Assembly: GCA_031580945.1 (NCBI GenBank)
Contig: JAVLBT010000045.1
Location: 1 to 19,332 of the forward strand
Length of the DNA: 19,332 nt
DNA from: Gracilimonas sp031580945
Lineage (GTDB): Bacteria; Bacteroidota; Rhodothermia; Balneolales; Balneolaceae
Reading direction: 5' to 3'
The notes below the pieces were generated by a model. It searched no databases, was not told where the DNA came from, and saw nothing but the letters and a program-made list of their open reading frames with translations. The stretch's first letter is position 1. The number at the start of each line of letters is the position of its first letter. A program made the translations under genes and the position numbers. Below are positions 1-8,326 of this stretch, piece by piece.

Positions 1-1524
1 GGAGGTGATCCACACATCAAATCCGGAAAAGGCCTCGTTTGAGATCAGCGTCAGGAATTGATTGTATCTCCCATAAGCGGCTTGTAAACGGAGCCAGTCA
101 GTAGGGCGGTGTTCCATTGAGAAACGCGGTTCAAGCCGAAAATAATCGCCATCTGAGAAATAATTCAGTCGAAGTCCCGGAGTAAATATCCATTGTTCGT
201 TAGGCCGCCATTCATCCTGAACATAAACGGAGGAATATTGATTTTGGATGCGGCTTGAAAAAGTATCTGCATTATCAAAAGTATCTTGAAGTTTGAAGGT
301 AAAAATACCTCCCCAGACGCCGGTTTTGATCAGATGTTCAGAACTTGGCTGATACTCCAGATCACCCTTGAAAGAAAAATCATAAATATTATTAGAGCGC
401 GTAAATGGCGTACCTCCAAGATCAAATTTAGGGAAATTGAAATACCTGGAACCGGTAGCCACAAAATTGGCAAATAACTTTTCATTGAAAATATGAGTCC
501 AGTTCCCACTTAGCGTTTGATTGCCATAATCAAGGTTAAACTCAGCATCTTCAGCAAATGGAAAAGTAACGCGATCTTGTCCCGCGTAAAACGCAAGGGA
601 AAGTTTGTCGTTGGAGGATGCATCATAATTTACCTTTCCATTAAAATCATAGAAATAGAATTTTGAAGGCACACCGTCAATAGATTGTTCCAGGATCGCT
701 AAAAGTGGTTCAAGGGTGGAGCGGCGGGCGGCAAACATCCAGGAACCTTTGCTGTAGGGGCCTTCAATAGAAGCCCGGGAGGCCAGCATACCCGCAGTAA
801 CGGTTCCTTCAAATTCATTACGATTGCCATCCTTATTGTAGATGGTGAGCACAGAACCCAATCTTCCGCCGTATTCAGCAGGGTACCCACCTTTGTATAA
901 TCGTACATCTTTAATGGCATCGGGATTAAATGTAGAAAAGAATCCGAAGAAATGGCTTGGGTTATAAACAGTGGTTCTGTCTAATAGAATCAGGGTTTGG
1001 TCGGGACTTCCTCCACGGATGTATAAACCGCTGGAGAAATCAGAAGCTGCTTTAACCCCTGGCAAGAGTTGTATGGAACGAAATACATCCGCTTCAAAAA
1101 CGGAAGGTAAGTCTTTTATGAGTTCGGTCTGAACTTGTACTCGCCCAATATTTTTTTGTTCTTCTTGTTCACGTTTAGACTGAACCACAATTTCTTCCAG
1201 TTCCACACTTTCAGGAGTTAATGCAATATCAAACCGCAGATTTTGATCAGCTTCCAGGGTTATTTCTCTACGAAATGGCTGGTAGCCAACGTAACTTGCA
1301 AATAAGATGTAGGTTCCTGCTTCTACTTGCGTGAGTGAATAATACCCAAGGCTATTGGTGGCAGTTCCTGTTCGGGTATTAAGAAGCCCAACATTAGCAC
1401 TAATAAGAGTTTCACCATTTTGGGAATCAGTAATGTACCCATTAATGGAAGCTGATTGCGCAGTTACGATGGTTGGAAGACATAAAAAAAGCCCTGCGAT
1501 ACAGAATAAAAGAAGTCGGTTCAT
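1..1524 (-). CDS. TonB-dependent outer-membrane receptor with N-terminal carboxypeptidase-regulatory-like domain (partial)
   Basis: Reading the minus strand from the ATG at 1524 gives 508 open codons running off the left edge, so the C-terminal part of the barrel is missing. Residues 1-23 form a Sec signal peptide (hydrophobic core ending TVTAQ-like, seen as PTIVTAQ). Residues about 25-105 are a CarboxypepD_reg-like beta-sandwich (SINGYITDSQNGETLISANV). A short linker with VELEEIVVQSKR follows; this resembles the start of a plug region. The plug domain contains LPSVFEADVFRSIQLLPGV, LYIRGGSPDQTLILLD and the YPAEYGGRLGSV segment. The rest is alternating beta strands typical of the 22-strand barrel. 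From family knowledge, such proteins move a bound ligand across the outer membrane using TonB energy. No SusD partner is visible, and the substrate cannot be told. It is divergent from the pterin operon, with 216 bp between them. Confidence 0.93.
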   Translation of the reverse strand, partial: MNRLLLFCIAGLFLCLPTIVTAQSASINGYITDSQNGETLISANVGLLNTRTGTATNSLGYYSLTQVEAGTYILFASYVGYQPFRREITLEADQNLRFDIALTPESVELEEIVVQSKREQEEQKNIGRVQVQTELIKDLPSVFEADVFRSIQLLPGVKAASDFSSGLYIRGGSPDQTLILLDRTTVYNPSHFFGFFSTFNPDAIKDVRLYKGGYPAEYGGRLGSVLTIYNKDGNRNEFEGTVTAGMLASRASIEGPYSKGSWMFAARRSTLEPLLAILEQSIDGVPSKFYFYDFNGKVNYDASSNDKLSLAFYAGQDRVTFPFAEDAEFNLDYGNQTLSGNWTHIFNEKLFANFVATGSRYFNFPKFDLGGTPFTRSNNIYDFSFKGDLEYQPSSEHLIKTGVWGGIFTFKLQDTFDNADTFSSRIQNQYSSVYVQDEWRPNEQWIFTPGLRLNYFSDGDYFRLEPRFSMEHRPTDWLRLQAAYGRYNQFLTLISNEAFSGFDVWITS

Positions 1525-1564
1525 AAAGATGAAATAGTCAATACATTTGTGGGCTAATAGCACG

Positions 1565-1598
1565 TAAAATTAATCATAAAGTTGCTCAACTTTTCAAA
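1565..1598 (-). promoter_or_regulatory. Candidate promoter of the TonB receptor gene
   Basis: On the minus strand a TTTG (1595-1598) is followed after 22 bp by TAATTTTA (1565-1572). This is one mismatch from the Bacteroidota -7 consensus TAnnTTTG, and the spacing falls in the usual 17-23 bp range. Transcription would start some 30-35 bases before the ATG at 1524. The match is imperfect, so this is a weak prediction. Confidence 0.3.
1578..1593. repeat. 16-bp inverted repeat, operator-like
   Basis: AAAGTTG and CAACTTT form perfect 7-bp arms around a 2-bp centre. The repeat sits inside the spacer of the candidate promoter of the TonB receptor gene, where a repressor or activator dimer could act. 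It has no T-run and is too short-looped to be a terminator. Which regulator would bind is unknown. Confidence 0.4.
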
Positions 1599-1740
1599 TA
1601 ATTTCAGCGTACTGCAAATATATTTTACTGATGAAGGTTCGTTGTAGAAATAATTAACGTCATTTAATTATAAACGCAGAACTGTTTATTGAATCTATAT
1701 GTTAAGTTTCTAAATACCGATAACCCGAAACAATAAGACA

Positions 1741-2172
1741 TTGATATTTGTAACTCGAAGAGCTCATTTTAATGCTGCACACCGACTTCATAATCCCGAT
1801 AAAAGTGAAGAGTGGAATGAAAATACATTTGGTAAATGTAATTTACCGAACTGGCACGGCCATAATTACGTAATCGAGGTAACCGTTGCAGGTGAACCAG
1901 ATCCGGAAACAGGATACGTGATCGATCTGGGAAAACTTAAATCAATAATTAAAGATAAAGTGCTTGACCCGTGTGATCATCGTAATTTAAATCTCGATGT
2001 TCCTTTCCTGCAGGGAGTTATCCCAACAACGGAAAACCTGGTCCGTGCATTTTTTGAGCAACTTCGTCCTGAAGTAGAACAAGCTTGTACCAAAAATGGA
2101 AAATTATATATGGTCAAGTTATTTGAGACGGAACGAAATATTGCAGAATACTGTCCTTATCGGGGAGTTTAA
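1741..2172 (+). CDS. 6-pyruvoyl-tetrahydropterin synthase / QueD family protein (PTPS-type active site)
   Basis: A 143-residue protein of the COG0720 family (T-fold), normal length for the family. Zinc ligands are His14, His39 and His41 (HGHN). The catalytic cysteine is Cys33, and Asp79-His80 (CDHRNLNLD) plus the pterin-anchoring Glu129 (FETERNIAEY) are present. The Cys-to-His spacing is C-x5-HGH (GKCNLPNWHGHNY), as in animal PTPS, whereas QueD enzymes usually have C-x3-HGH. This suggests the product is 6-pyruvoyl-tetrahydropterin (tetrahydrobiopterin route), although a 6-carboxy-tetrahydropterin (queuosine) role remains possible. The substrate would be 7,8-dihydroneopterin triphosphate, the product of the GTP cyclohydrolase encoded 42 bp downstream. 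The start is TTG: no ATG lies in frame before the conserved AHFNAAHRL region, and an in-frame TAA occurs at 1711. Confidence 0.92.
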   Translation: MIFVTRRAHFNAAHRLHNPDKSEEWNENTFGKCNLPNWHGHNYVIEVTVAGEPDPETGYVIDLGKLKSIIKDKVLDPCDHRNLNLDVPFLQGVIPTTENLVRAFFEQLRPEVEQACTKNGKLYMVKLFETERNIAEYCPYRGV

Positions 2173-2214
2173 CAGACTATTCATCACCCAATTATTACAA
2201 GAAAGAGAAGAACT

Positions 2215-3114
2215 ATGATCTCCAATGAAGTACAACGATTTTATGATCCTACCTTTACGGTAACGGACGAATACAAAGATTCTTTGCCTGACCTCCAAAA
2301 TGGACCTGCCTCGCTGATAGAGGGAGCTAATGTACCTATTCAACAGGTAGGGATTTCCAATTTCAAGCTTCCGCTAAAATTTAGAAGAAGAGAAGGGGAG
2401 CCCATTACGCTGGAAGCATCTGTAGACGGCTATGTGAGCCTTGAAATGGATAAAAAAGGCATTAATATGAGCCGTATTATGCGGACCTTTTATAAATTTC
2501 AGGACAAAGTATTTCATCTTGACCGGTTAGAAGAAATTCTGAAAGCGTATAAAGATGATCTGGATAGTCAGGAATCGTTTTTGAGGATCACATTCAATTA
2601 TCCCATGCTGATGGATAGCCTGAGATCAGGAATGAAAGGATATCAGTATTATAAGGTTCAGTTGGAGGGACGTTTAGATAATTACGATCAATTCCAAAAG
2701 CATATGCATCTGGATTTTGAATATAGTAGTGCATGTCCTTGCAGCTATGAATTGGCTGAACATGCTCGTGAAACCAGAAATGTAGCTACCATTCCACACA
2801 GCCAAAGAAGTGTTGCAAATGTTACGGTTGCTCTAAAAGATGAATTCTTTGTAGAAGATCTGGTACAAATTTGCAGAAACGCTTTACAAACCGAAACACA
2901 GGTGATGGTAAAAAGAGAAGATGAGCAGGCATTTGCTGAGTTAAATGGAGCGTATCAAAAATTTGTGGAAGATGCAGCTCGTTTATTATACGATGAACTG
3001 GATAGTTATAACAGCATCCGTGATTTTGTGGTGCGCTGTGTGCACATGGAAAGCCTGCACAGCCATGATGCAGTCAGCCGAATTTGTAAAGGACTCCCAA
3101 ATGGCTTGAGATAA
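2215..3114 (+). CDS. folE2: GTP cyclohydrolase IB (FolE2)
   Basis: A 299-residue FolE2-type enzyme converting GTP to 7,8-dihydroneopterin triphosphate plus formate, the first step of folate, biopterin and queuosine synthesis. The family signature is clear: SSACPCSYELAEH at about 172-183 with the active-site cysteine region (Cys174/Cys176), PHSQRS at 194-199, and the conserved KREDEQAF segment near 234-241. FolE2 is unrelated in sequence to the zinc enzyme FolE and can use other divalent metals. In several bacteria it is induced under zinc limitation, but no Zur box is recognised here. It follows the PTPS-type gene by 42 bp on the same strand, so the two probably form one transcript. A purine-rich stretch (AAGAAAGAGAAGAA) just before the ATG may serve as the ribosome binding site. 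A strong terminator follows. Confidence 0.95.
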   Translation: MISNEVQRFYDPTFTVTDEYKDSLPDLQNGPASLIEGANVPIQQVGISNFKLPLKFRRREGEPITLEASVDGYVSLEMDKKGINMSRIMRTFYKFQDKVFHLDRLEEILKAYKDDLDSQESFLRITFNYPMLMDSLRSGMKGYQYYKVQLEGRLDNYDQFQKHMHLDFEYSSACPCSYELAEHARETRNVATIPHSQRSVANVTVALKDEFFVEDLVQICRNALQTETQVMVKREDEQAFAELNGAYQKFVEDAARLLYDELDSYNSIRDFVVRCVHMESLHSHDAVSRICKGLPNGLR

Positions 3115-3138
3115 ATTTAGGGATTCTGACCTACACGT

Positions 3139-3171
3139 AAAGCCCTGTACGTTTTGTGCAGGGCTTTTTTT
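3139..3171 (+). terminator. Rho-independent terminator of the pterin operon
   Basis: A 12-bp stem (3139-3150 with 3156-3167, core AAAGCCCTG/CAGGGCTTT, one U-G wobble) with loop GTTTT is followed by a run of T. It begins 24 bases after the folE2 stop. Confidence 0.9.
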
Positions 3172-3180
3172 GTTTTATAT

Positions 3181-3217
3181 AAAAAAGTCCTGCAATTCAG
3201 AAGAAAAGCAGGACTTT
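3181..3217 (-). terminator. Rho-independent terminator of the secreted nucleotidase gene
   Basis: On the minus strand AAAGTCCTGC (3208-3217) pairs with GCAGGACTTT (3184-3193) around a 14-nt loop, and the T-run continues to 3181. It begins 21 bases after the stop codon at 3239, and it faces the folE2 terminator. Confidence 0.85.
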
Positions 3218-3238
3218 AGGAGCAATGAAAAACGTTTA

Positions 3239-6200
3239 TTATTTAATAAGCATCATTTTACTCACATTCGTGAAAGAACCAGCTGTCATTTTGTAAACAT
3301 ACATTCCACTCGAAAGGGAAGAAGCATCAAAAATGACTGTGTGTGTTCCGGCACTTTTAGTCTCGCTAACTAAAGTTCTAATTTTTTGTCCCATCATATT
3401 ATAGACTTCAATATATACTTCAGTAGCTTCAGGAACATCATAAGTGATATTCGTGGTGGGATTAAACGGATTTGGATAATTTTGTTTTAAAGCAAACGCA
3501 GTTGGTGTTGCATTAAATTCGCTCGAAGTAACGGTATTTACCTGCACTTCCATTGTTGTTGTTGAAGTAGCACCCTCATTATCAGATACGGTTAAGCTTA
3601 CCTCATAGGTGCCAGCAGACGTATACACATGTTGTGGATTTGAATCTTTGCTTTTTGTGCCATCTCCAAAATCCCAATCTTGAGTTATAATTGCTCCATT
3701 TGGGTCTTTTGAGTCATCTGATTCATCAGTAAATAATACAACATTATCACCCCCATTATCACCATCCCTTTCGATGCTAAATTTGGCAGTTGGCGCATCA
3801 TTTACTGGTACAACGGTGATGAGTACGTCATCAGAAGAAGTTGCCCCAAATGGGTCAATGACAGTAACGTTTACTTTTTCTTGCCCAAAGTAATTATCAG
3901 GCGATGAAAAGCTTAGTTCGTTGCCATTCAATGAACCTGAAATGTCTTCGCCTTCAACTTCGATGGTAAGTGTTGAATAGTCATCATTTGCATCTGAAAC
4001 GATTTGAGCAATATCAAAGCTGAATGATTCATCCTCAAGGAAGCTCATCTCAACAGGTAAATTGATTTCTGGTGCTGAGTTTTCGATCGTATTTACAAGA
4101 TCTACTATCCGACCTTCTCCGCCTGTTGGGTAAGCACTCCCAAAGACAATACCACCAAGATAGTCTTCAAGATACATCTGAAGTGATTGTTGATAAGTAA
4201 CTCCAATGGTAGTGAATGCCTTTCCACGAAATGGATATTGGTCACCACCCCGGGCTGTAAAGTCGGCAGTAACTAAGTCTACAGATGGGGCCTCAGGTAC
4301 GACTATTCCATCAGAAACAACAGGTGTGCCATCTTCTAATGTGATGCTTCGCACGCGTTCACCTTCTGTAAGAATAGAAAGTTGATCATCGTTATCATAC
4401 TGCAAGGCTGGTAAGGTTGGGTTAAATTCAATGGTAAAACCAGCTATTTGGGCAAATCGCCCAGTACCACTACCTGACGCCATCCCTGTTTCAGGATCAA
4501 TTCTTGAAACCGCATTTTCCATGATCTCAAGCAATAACTCAGGTGAGACATCCTCAATTACTGCTAAAATGTTAGGAAATGGAAGCACGTCAAACGTTTG
4601 GCGAGCATTTATTATGCCAGATGGAACTTGGTCCCGAATTCCACCACCGTTTGCTATTGCTACCAATCGGTTTGGTTCAAGTTCTAACCCAAATTTAGGA
4701 GCTTCGCTGAGCGTCACGGCTAAATATCCATCCGTTATTAGGTTGCCAAGATTTGTTTCCCTGGATCGTATCTGATTTCTATCGCCAACAAGGTGCACCT
4801 CAGAAGTAGCTACCTTTGTTTGAGATAATTGATCAATATATTGCTGAACCGGAGTTACTACTTCTGATCGCACTTCTGAATCTTCGGCGACTCCTCCCTC
4901 TAAAAATGATGCTGCTACTCGGACAGGCCCACCATCGAAGGAAGTAAGATTTCCATTGGCATCGAATTCTACATTTAGTTGACCGATATATGTATAACCA
5001 CCTTTTGTAGTAACCACTGGAAGTGTATTATTGTCTGCATCTGTCACTGTAATTGGATAACCAGAACGAATATTATCCTCATCTCCGGGAATTAGCAGGT
5101 CTCCCTCATTTGCAAGAAGCTCGTCACCGCCGCCTGCGATCATAATATCTACTCCGGATAGTTGCTCGGCGAGCAAAGAGTCTTCTTCGATACCCTGAAG
5201 GTGACTGATTAAAATAATGTTGTGAATCCCTTCACTTTCAAGTGTATTTACTTCTTCCTGTACCGCAGGAAGTACATCATTAATAATAACAGTGCCCGGA
5301 CTTGAGATGAAACTTAAATTTTCAGTTGTGGCACCAATAATGCCCACTTTGAAACCATTAAGAGTTTCGATAATAGCACTCGCTGCCACCCGTCCTTCAT
5401 TCTCAAGAGCCAAAAGCTCAGGTTGATTAGAAAAGTCAAGGTTAGCACTTAGGAATGGAGGCTCATTTCCTTGTGTGTCTTTAATGAAATTTGCATAGGT
5501 CACAGGTCCTGCATCAAAGTCATGGTTACCCATTGCGAGCGCATCATATCCTATTAAACCAATAGCTCTGGCATCAAAAAATGTACCCAAGTCAAGGCTT
5601 GCATTGAATTCAGGCCCTGGCAAAAAGTTATCACCCGATGAGAGCATAATGACATCACGGCCCTGAGCTATAGCTTCGTCCTTAAGCTGATCCGAAAGAG
5701 TTTTGAATCGAGCAACACCACCGTAATCTTCAAGTCCTTCACCAGCATTAATTAATTGTGATTCACCATCATTATTATGTAATATCGTCAACTGGAAATT
5801 GTCAACAGGATCAATATCATTAGGGAATACAGGCAGTAGCTGATAGCCACTTTCATGAGGAGCTGAATTATCAAATTGGCCCAACACACCCGTAAACGTA
5901 AAGGGCACTGAAGGTAATTCTGTACCAATTATCTGTGCTGATTCATTACTACCCGCACTTTGAACTCGCAAAGAGACTTCATTTTCTCCTGAGGGGTCAG
6001 TTATTTGATAAGTTGTACTAGCCTGAAAAGTATTATCTGATGTATTGATAATACGAACGTTTTCAACTGACACCAAAGTACTCTCGTATATTTCACCGTT
6101 TGCGGCAATATCAGCTAATGTTACCGGAGTTGGGGAAGGTAGTTCATTGTTTCTTGAAATAACTTCAAAGGCAATATCACCAGCAATTTGGTTTAATCCA

Positions 6201-8080
6201 TTAAAAGAAGATTTTTCGCCAGATATTCGTATCAGGTCACCTTCCCTGATATAACCATTTTCAACCGAATCTCTTAGAGCTCCACTAAAAGAAAAGGTAG
6301 AAATTCCACCAGTTTCATCAATAACTCGAGTAATGCGACCGCTTGGTCTTACTACAATTCCTTCTACAGTAACTTCATCCCCGTCAGATAACATTCTTGC
6401 ATCATTAACTGATGTTGGAGCAAGACCGTAAATAGTGATGGAACCTGTACTTTCATTACTGACTACCATCAGGTTCTGAGCAGATTTATTTTCTGTCCCC
6501 TTAATGAAGGTAATACTCTCGGGTCCTGATTCTACGACATTCGACAATATTGAGGCTATAGCTGTACTGTTCCCTGCATCATCCAATGCTTCAATATTAT
6601 CTTCTGTAAATTCTGCAACTGTAAAGTCTCTCGATGATTTATAAGATATATATTCGGGATTTAATGGATCACTAATATCATATATCATAACACCACCTAC
6701 ACGTTCTAAGCCTATTAAAGCATAAGTGATACCTGCATAGGTAGCAATAGTGATAGCTTCTGGTTCAGGACCTTTTGCATCACTTCGGCTGTCAAAAGAG
6801 TCGTTTTCAGTATTATCAGAATTAAAATTATTTGGTAATAATTCTGCCATCTTGGTTTCAATTTCATTACCACTATCAAATACCAGCGAACCATCATCGG
6901 CATTCCAGATTGTAAATGAACGGGCACCAAATGAATACAATGTTTGATACTGACCTAAATCATTGGTGTCAGCTAAGGCAGTAGAAACAGTAAGTCGGCC
7001 AAGTGCAGAGTCTCCCTGAAGTTCAGCCGCATTAGGAAAAAAAGATGGATCTAAATCAAGATCAGCAACCCTTTCTTCTTCACCAAAAGCCAGTACATCC
7101 TCTCCAAGATCATTTTCAAATTCATATTCCCTCGCATCCCCTTCATTTACGGTAACTAAATAGGTGGTACCATTTACTTCATAACTGTCAATAGCATCCG
7201 GCATGTACATTCCAAATACCGGCCAGTTTTGAATATTAATTTCACCATCCTTATCGCTGGCATCAAATCCATTTCCAGCTATACTGTGGTCTTTAAAACC
7301 TAATGGAATAACTGACTCAATTTCATTTTGAACTAAATTAACCACAGCAACTGCGTTATTTTCTTGTAAAGTAGCGAAAGCCGTTTGTCCATCTGAAGAA
7401 ACAGTAATATACTCAGGTTCTAAATCTTGAGCGACAGAAGCATTTGGACCAAAAATGCGAACACCATTTTCTACCAAAGTTGATTCTTGTGAATTAAAGT
7501 CCATAAAATCGGCTGTATTTACTTCATTTGATGAGATTGTAGATACATCACCTGATAGATCAATAATGCTGATACTTCCTTCAGGGTCAATAGAATAATC
7601 GTCATTTGGTTCACCTTCATTAGCTACAATTGCTTTTGAACCATCAGGAGTAAAAGTGACCATATCGGGAAGCGCCCCAACTTGCACATCACTTATGTAG
7701 TTTCCATCCATATCAAAAAATACCACTGAGCCCGGGTCAGTGACCGGATCAGCCTGAACAGCTACTGCTATTAAACCTTCCTTTACCGCTACACTATTTA
7801 CACCATCACCATAGCTGTCAAGGTTAATAGCAGATATTTCTGATGGATTTGTGGGATTACTTAAGTCAAGTATGACTATTGTGTTTGCATCAGCATTTGT
7901 AAAGTATAGTCGGTTTGTGGCAGCATCATAAGCAGAGATTTCTGCACCCCCTTCATCAAACACCCCAGTTTGATAGGTACCTAATAGGGTTAAGTCAAAA
8001 TTACTTTGCTGGGCAAATATTTGCTGAAAAGAGAAGAGCAAAAAAGCCACCAAAGCAAAAAATAGTTTATTTTTTTTCAT
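3239..8080 (-). CDS. Secreted multidomain 5'-nucleotidase-like protein: choice-of-anchor I, tandem OB-like module, metallophosphatase, 5'-nucleotidase C domain, PKD, T9SS sorting tail
   Basis: A 1613-residue secreted protein. Order: Sec signal peptide 1-23; choice-of-anchor I beta-propeller-like domain about 26-555; tandem OB-like module about 557-755; metallophosphatase domain about 762-1010; 5'-nucleotidase C-terminal domain about 1095-1300 (RETNLGNLITDG, NGGGIR at 1144-1149, FDVLPFPN); a cadherin/Ig-like repeat about 1345-1445; a PKD domain (DWDFGDGT) about 1460-1530; and a T9SS type A tail over the last 80 residues (NYPNPFNPTT to the terminal SKMMLIK). Metal-site motifs seen are Asp771, SSGD with Asp817, GNHD at 851-854 and His960. 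The usual D-x-H is D-G-E (771-773), and the usual GGHSH is GGGDE (983-987). The family hydrolyses nucleotides to nucleosides and phosphate outside the cell; activity here is inferred. It is divergent from a secreted nuclease. Confidence 0.9.
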   Translation of the reverse strand: MKKNKLFFALVAFLLFSFQQIFAQQSNFDLTLLGTYQTGVFDEGGAEISAYDAATNRLYFTNADANTIVILDLSNPTNPSEISAINLDSYGDGVNSVAVKEGLIAVAVQADPVTDPGSVVFFDMDGNYISDVQVGALPDMVTFTPDGSKAIVANEGEPNDDYSIDPEGSISIIDLSGDVSTISSNEVNTADFMDFNSQESTLVENGVRIFGPNASVAQDLEPEYITVSSDGQTAFATLQENNAVAVVNLVQNEIESVIPLGFKDHSIAGNGFDASDKDGEINIQNWPVFGMYMPDAIDSYEVNGTTYLVTVNEGDAREYEFENDLGEDVLAFGEEERVADLDLDPSFFPNAAELQGDSALGRLTVSTALADTNDLGQYQTLYSFGARSFTIWNADDGSLVFDSGNEIETKMAELLPNNFNSDNTENDSFDSRSDAKGPEPEAITIATYAGITYALIGLERVGGVMIYDISDPLNPEYISYKSSRDFTVAEFTEDNIEALDDAGNSTAIASILSNVVESGPESITFIKGTENKSAQNLMVVSNESTGSITIYGLAPTSVNDARMLSDGDEVTVEGIVVRPSGRITRVIDETGGISTFSFSGALRDSVENGYIREGDLIRISGEKSSFNGLNQIAGDIAFEVISRNNELPSPTPVTLADIAANGEIYESTLVSVENVRIINTSDNTFQASTTYQITDPSGENEVSLRVQSAGSNESAQIIGTELPSVPFTFTGVLGQFDNSAPHESGYQLLPVFPNDIDPVDNFQLTILHNNDGESQLINAGEGLEDYGGVARFKTLSDQLKDEAIAQGRDVIMLSSGDNFLPGPEFNASLDLGTFFDARAIGLIGYDALAMGNHDFDAGPVTYANFIKDTQGNEPPFLSANLDFSNQPELLALENEGRVAASAIIETLNGFKVGIIGATTENLSFISSPGTVIINDVLPAVQEEVNTLESEGIHNIILISHLQGIEEDSLLAEQLSGVDIMIAGGGDELLANEGDLLIPGDEDNIRSGYPITVTDADNNTLPVVTTKGGYTYIGQLNVEFDANGNLTSFDGGPVRVAASFLEGGVAEDSEVRSEVVTPVQQYIDQLSQTKVATSEVHLVGDRNQIRSRETNLGNLITDGYLAVTLSEAPKFGLELEPNRLVAIANGGGIRDQVPSGIINARQTFDVLPFPNILAVIEDVSPELLLEIMENAVSRIDPETGMASGSGTGRFAQIAGFTIEFNPTLPALQYDNDDQLSILTEGERVRSITLEDGTPVVSDGIVVPEAPSVDLVTADFTARGGDQYPFRGKAFTTIGVTYQQSLQMYLEDYLGGIVFGSAYPTGGEGRIVDLVNTIENSAPEINLPVEMSFLEDESFSFDIAQIVSDANDDYSTLTIEVEGEDISGSLNGNELSFSSPDNYFGQEKVNVTVIDPFGATSSDDVLITVVPVNDAPTAKFSIERDGDNGGDNVVLFTDESDDSKDPNGAIITQDWDFGDGTKSKDSNPQHVYTSAGTYEVSLTVSDNEGATSTTTMEVQVNTVTSSEFNATPTAFALKQNYPNPFNPTTNITYDVPEATEVYIEVYNMMGQKIRTLVSETKSAGTHTVIFDASSLSSGMYVYKMTAGSFTNVSKMMLIK

Positions 8081-8180
8081 CGGTATATCGGTTTTTTATT
8101 AAAGTTAAGAGACCGATAAAGTGTCGATGTAATATTACCCTACGTTTACTTTCGTGTTAATGGTGGTTTATATTTCATAT

Positions 8181-8203
8181 TTTCTGTTAACAGAAAGTTA
8201 ACG
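8181..8203. promoter_or_regulatory. 16-bp palindrome overlapping a Pho-box-like direct repeat between the divergent nucleotidase and nuclease genes
   Basis: Positions 8181-8196 read TTTCTGTTAACAGAAA, a perfect palindrome. Overlapping it, TTAACA (8187-8192) and TTAACG (8198-8203) are direct repeats separated by 5 bp, so they recur every 11 bp. That is the layout of PhoB/PhoP-type boxes (Bacillus PhoP uses TTAACA-like hexamers with about 5-bp gaps). It lies about 100 bp upstream of the nucleotidase start and 125 bp upstream of the nuclease start, so it could serve both. Clear -7/-33 promoter elements were not found in this 246-bp gap. The regulator is inferred, not shown. Confidence 0.35.
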
Positions 8204-8326
8204 GGTTTAAAGAAGGCTTAATTTTGATTTCACATATATCGTTTTGAAAATATTCCTGAACTTTAGTACGCAATGAGATGATAAAAGTATTAATTTAGAT
8301 TTCTTTTAAAACTATTAATACAATTC

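Noticed and set aside
1620..1740. Possible preQ1 riboswitch before the PTPS/QueD-type gene
   Set aside because: I looked for a short GC stem with an A-rich tail that could form the H-type pseudoknot, and found only AT-rich sequence with a weak AATTAA/TTAATT repeat.
4431..4775. 114-residue open frame on the plus strand within the nucleotidase gene
   Set aside because: It lies antisense to the conserved 5'-nucleotidase C domain (NGGGIR region), has no family resemblance and no promoter; it is a shadow of the real gene.
8281..8326. TAATTTAG (8291-8298) as the nuclease promoter -7 element
   Set aside because: It has one mismatch to TAnnTTTG, and no TTG lies 17-23 bp upstream, so I did not list it.
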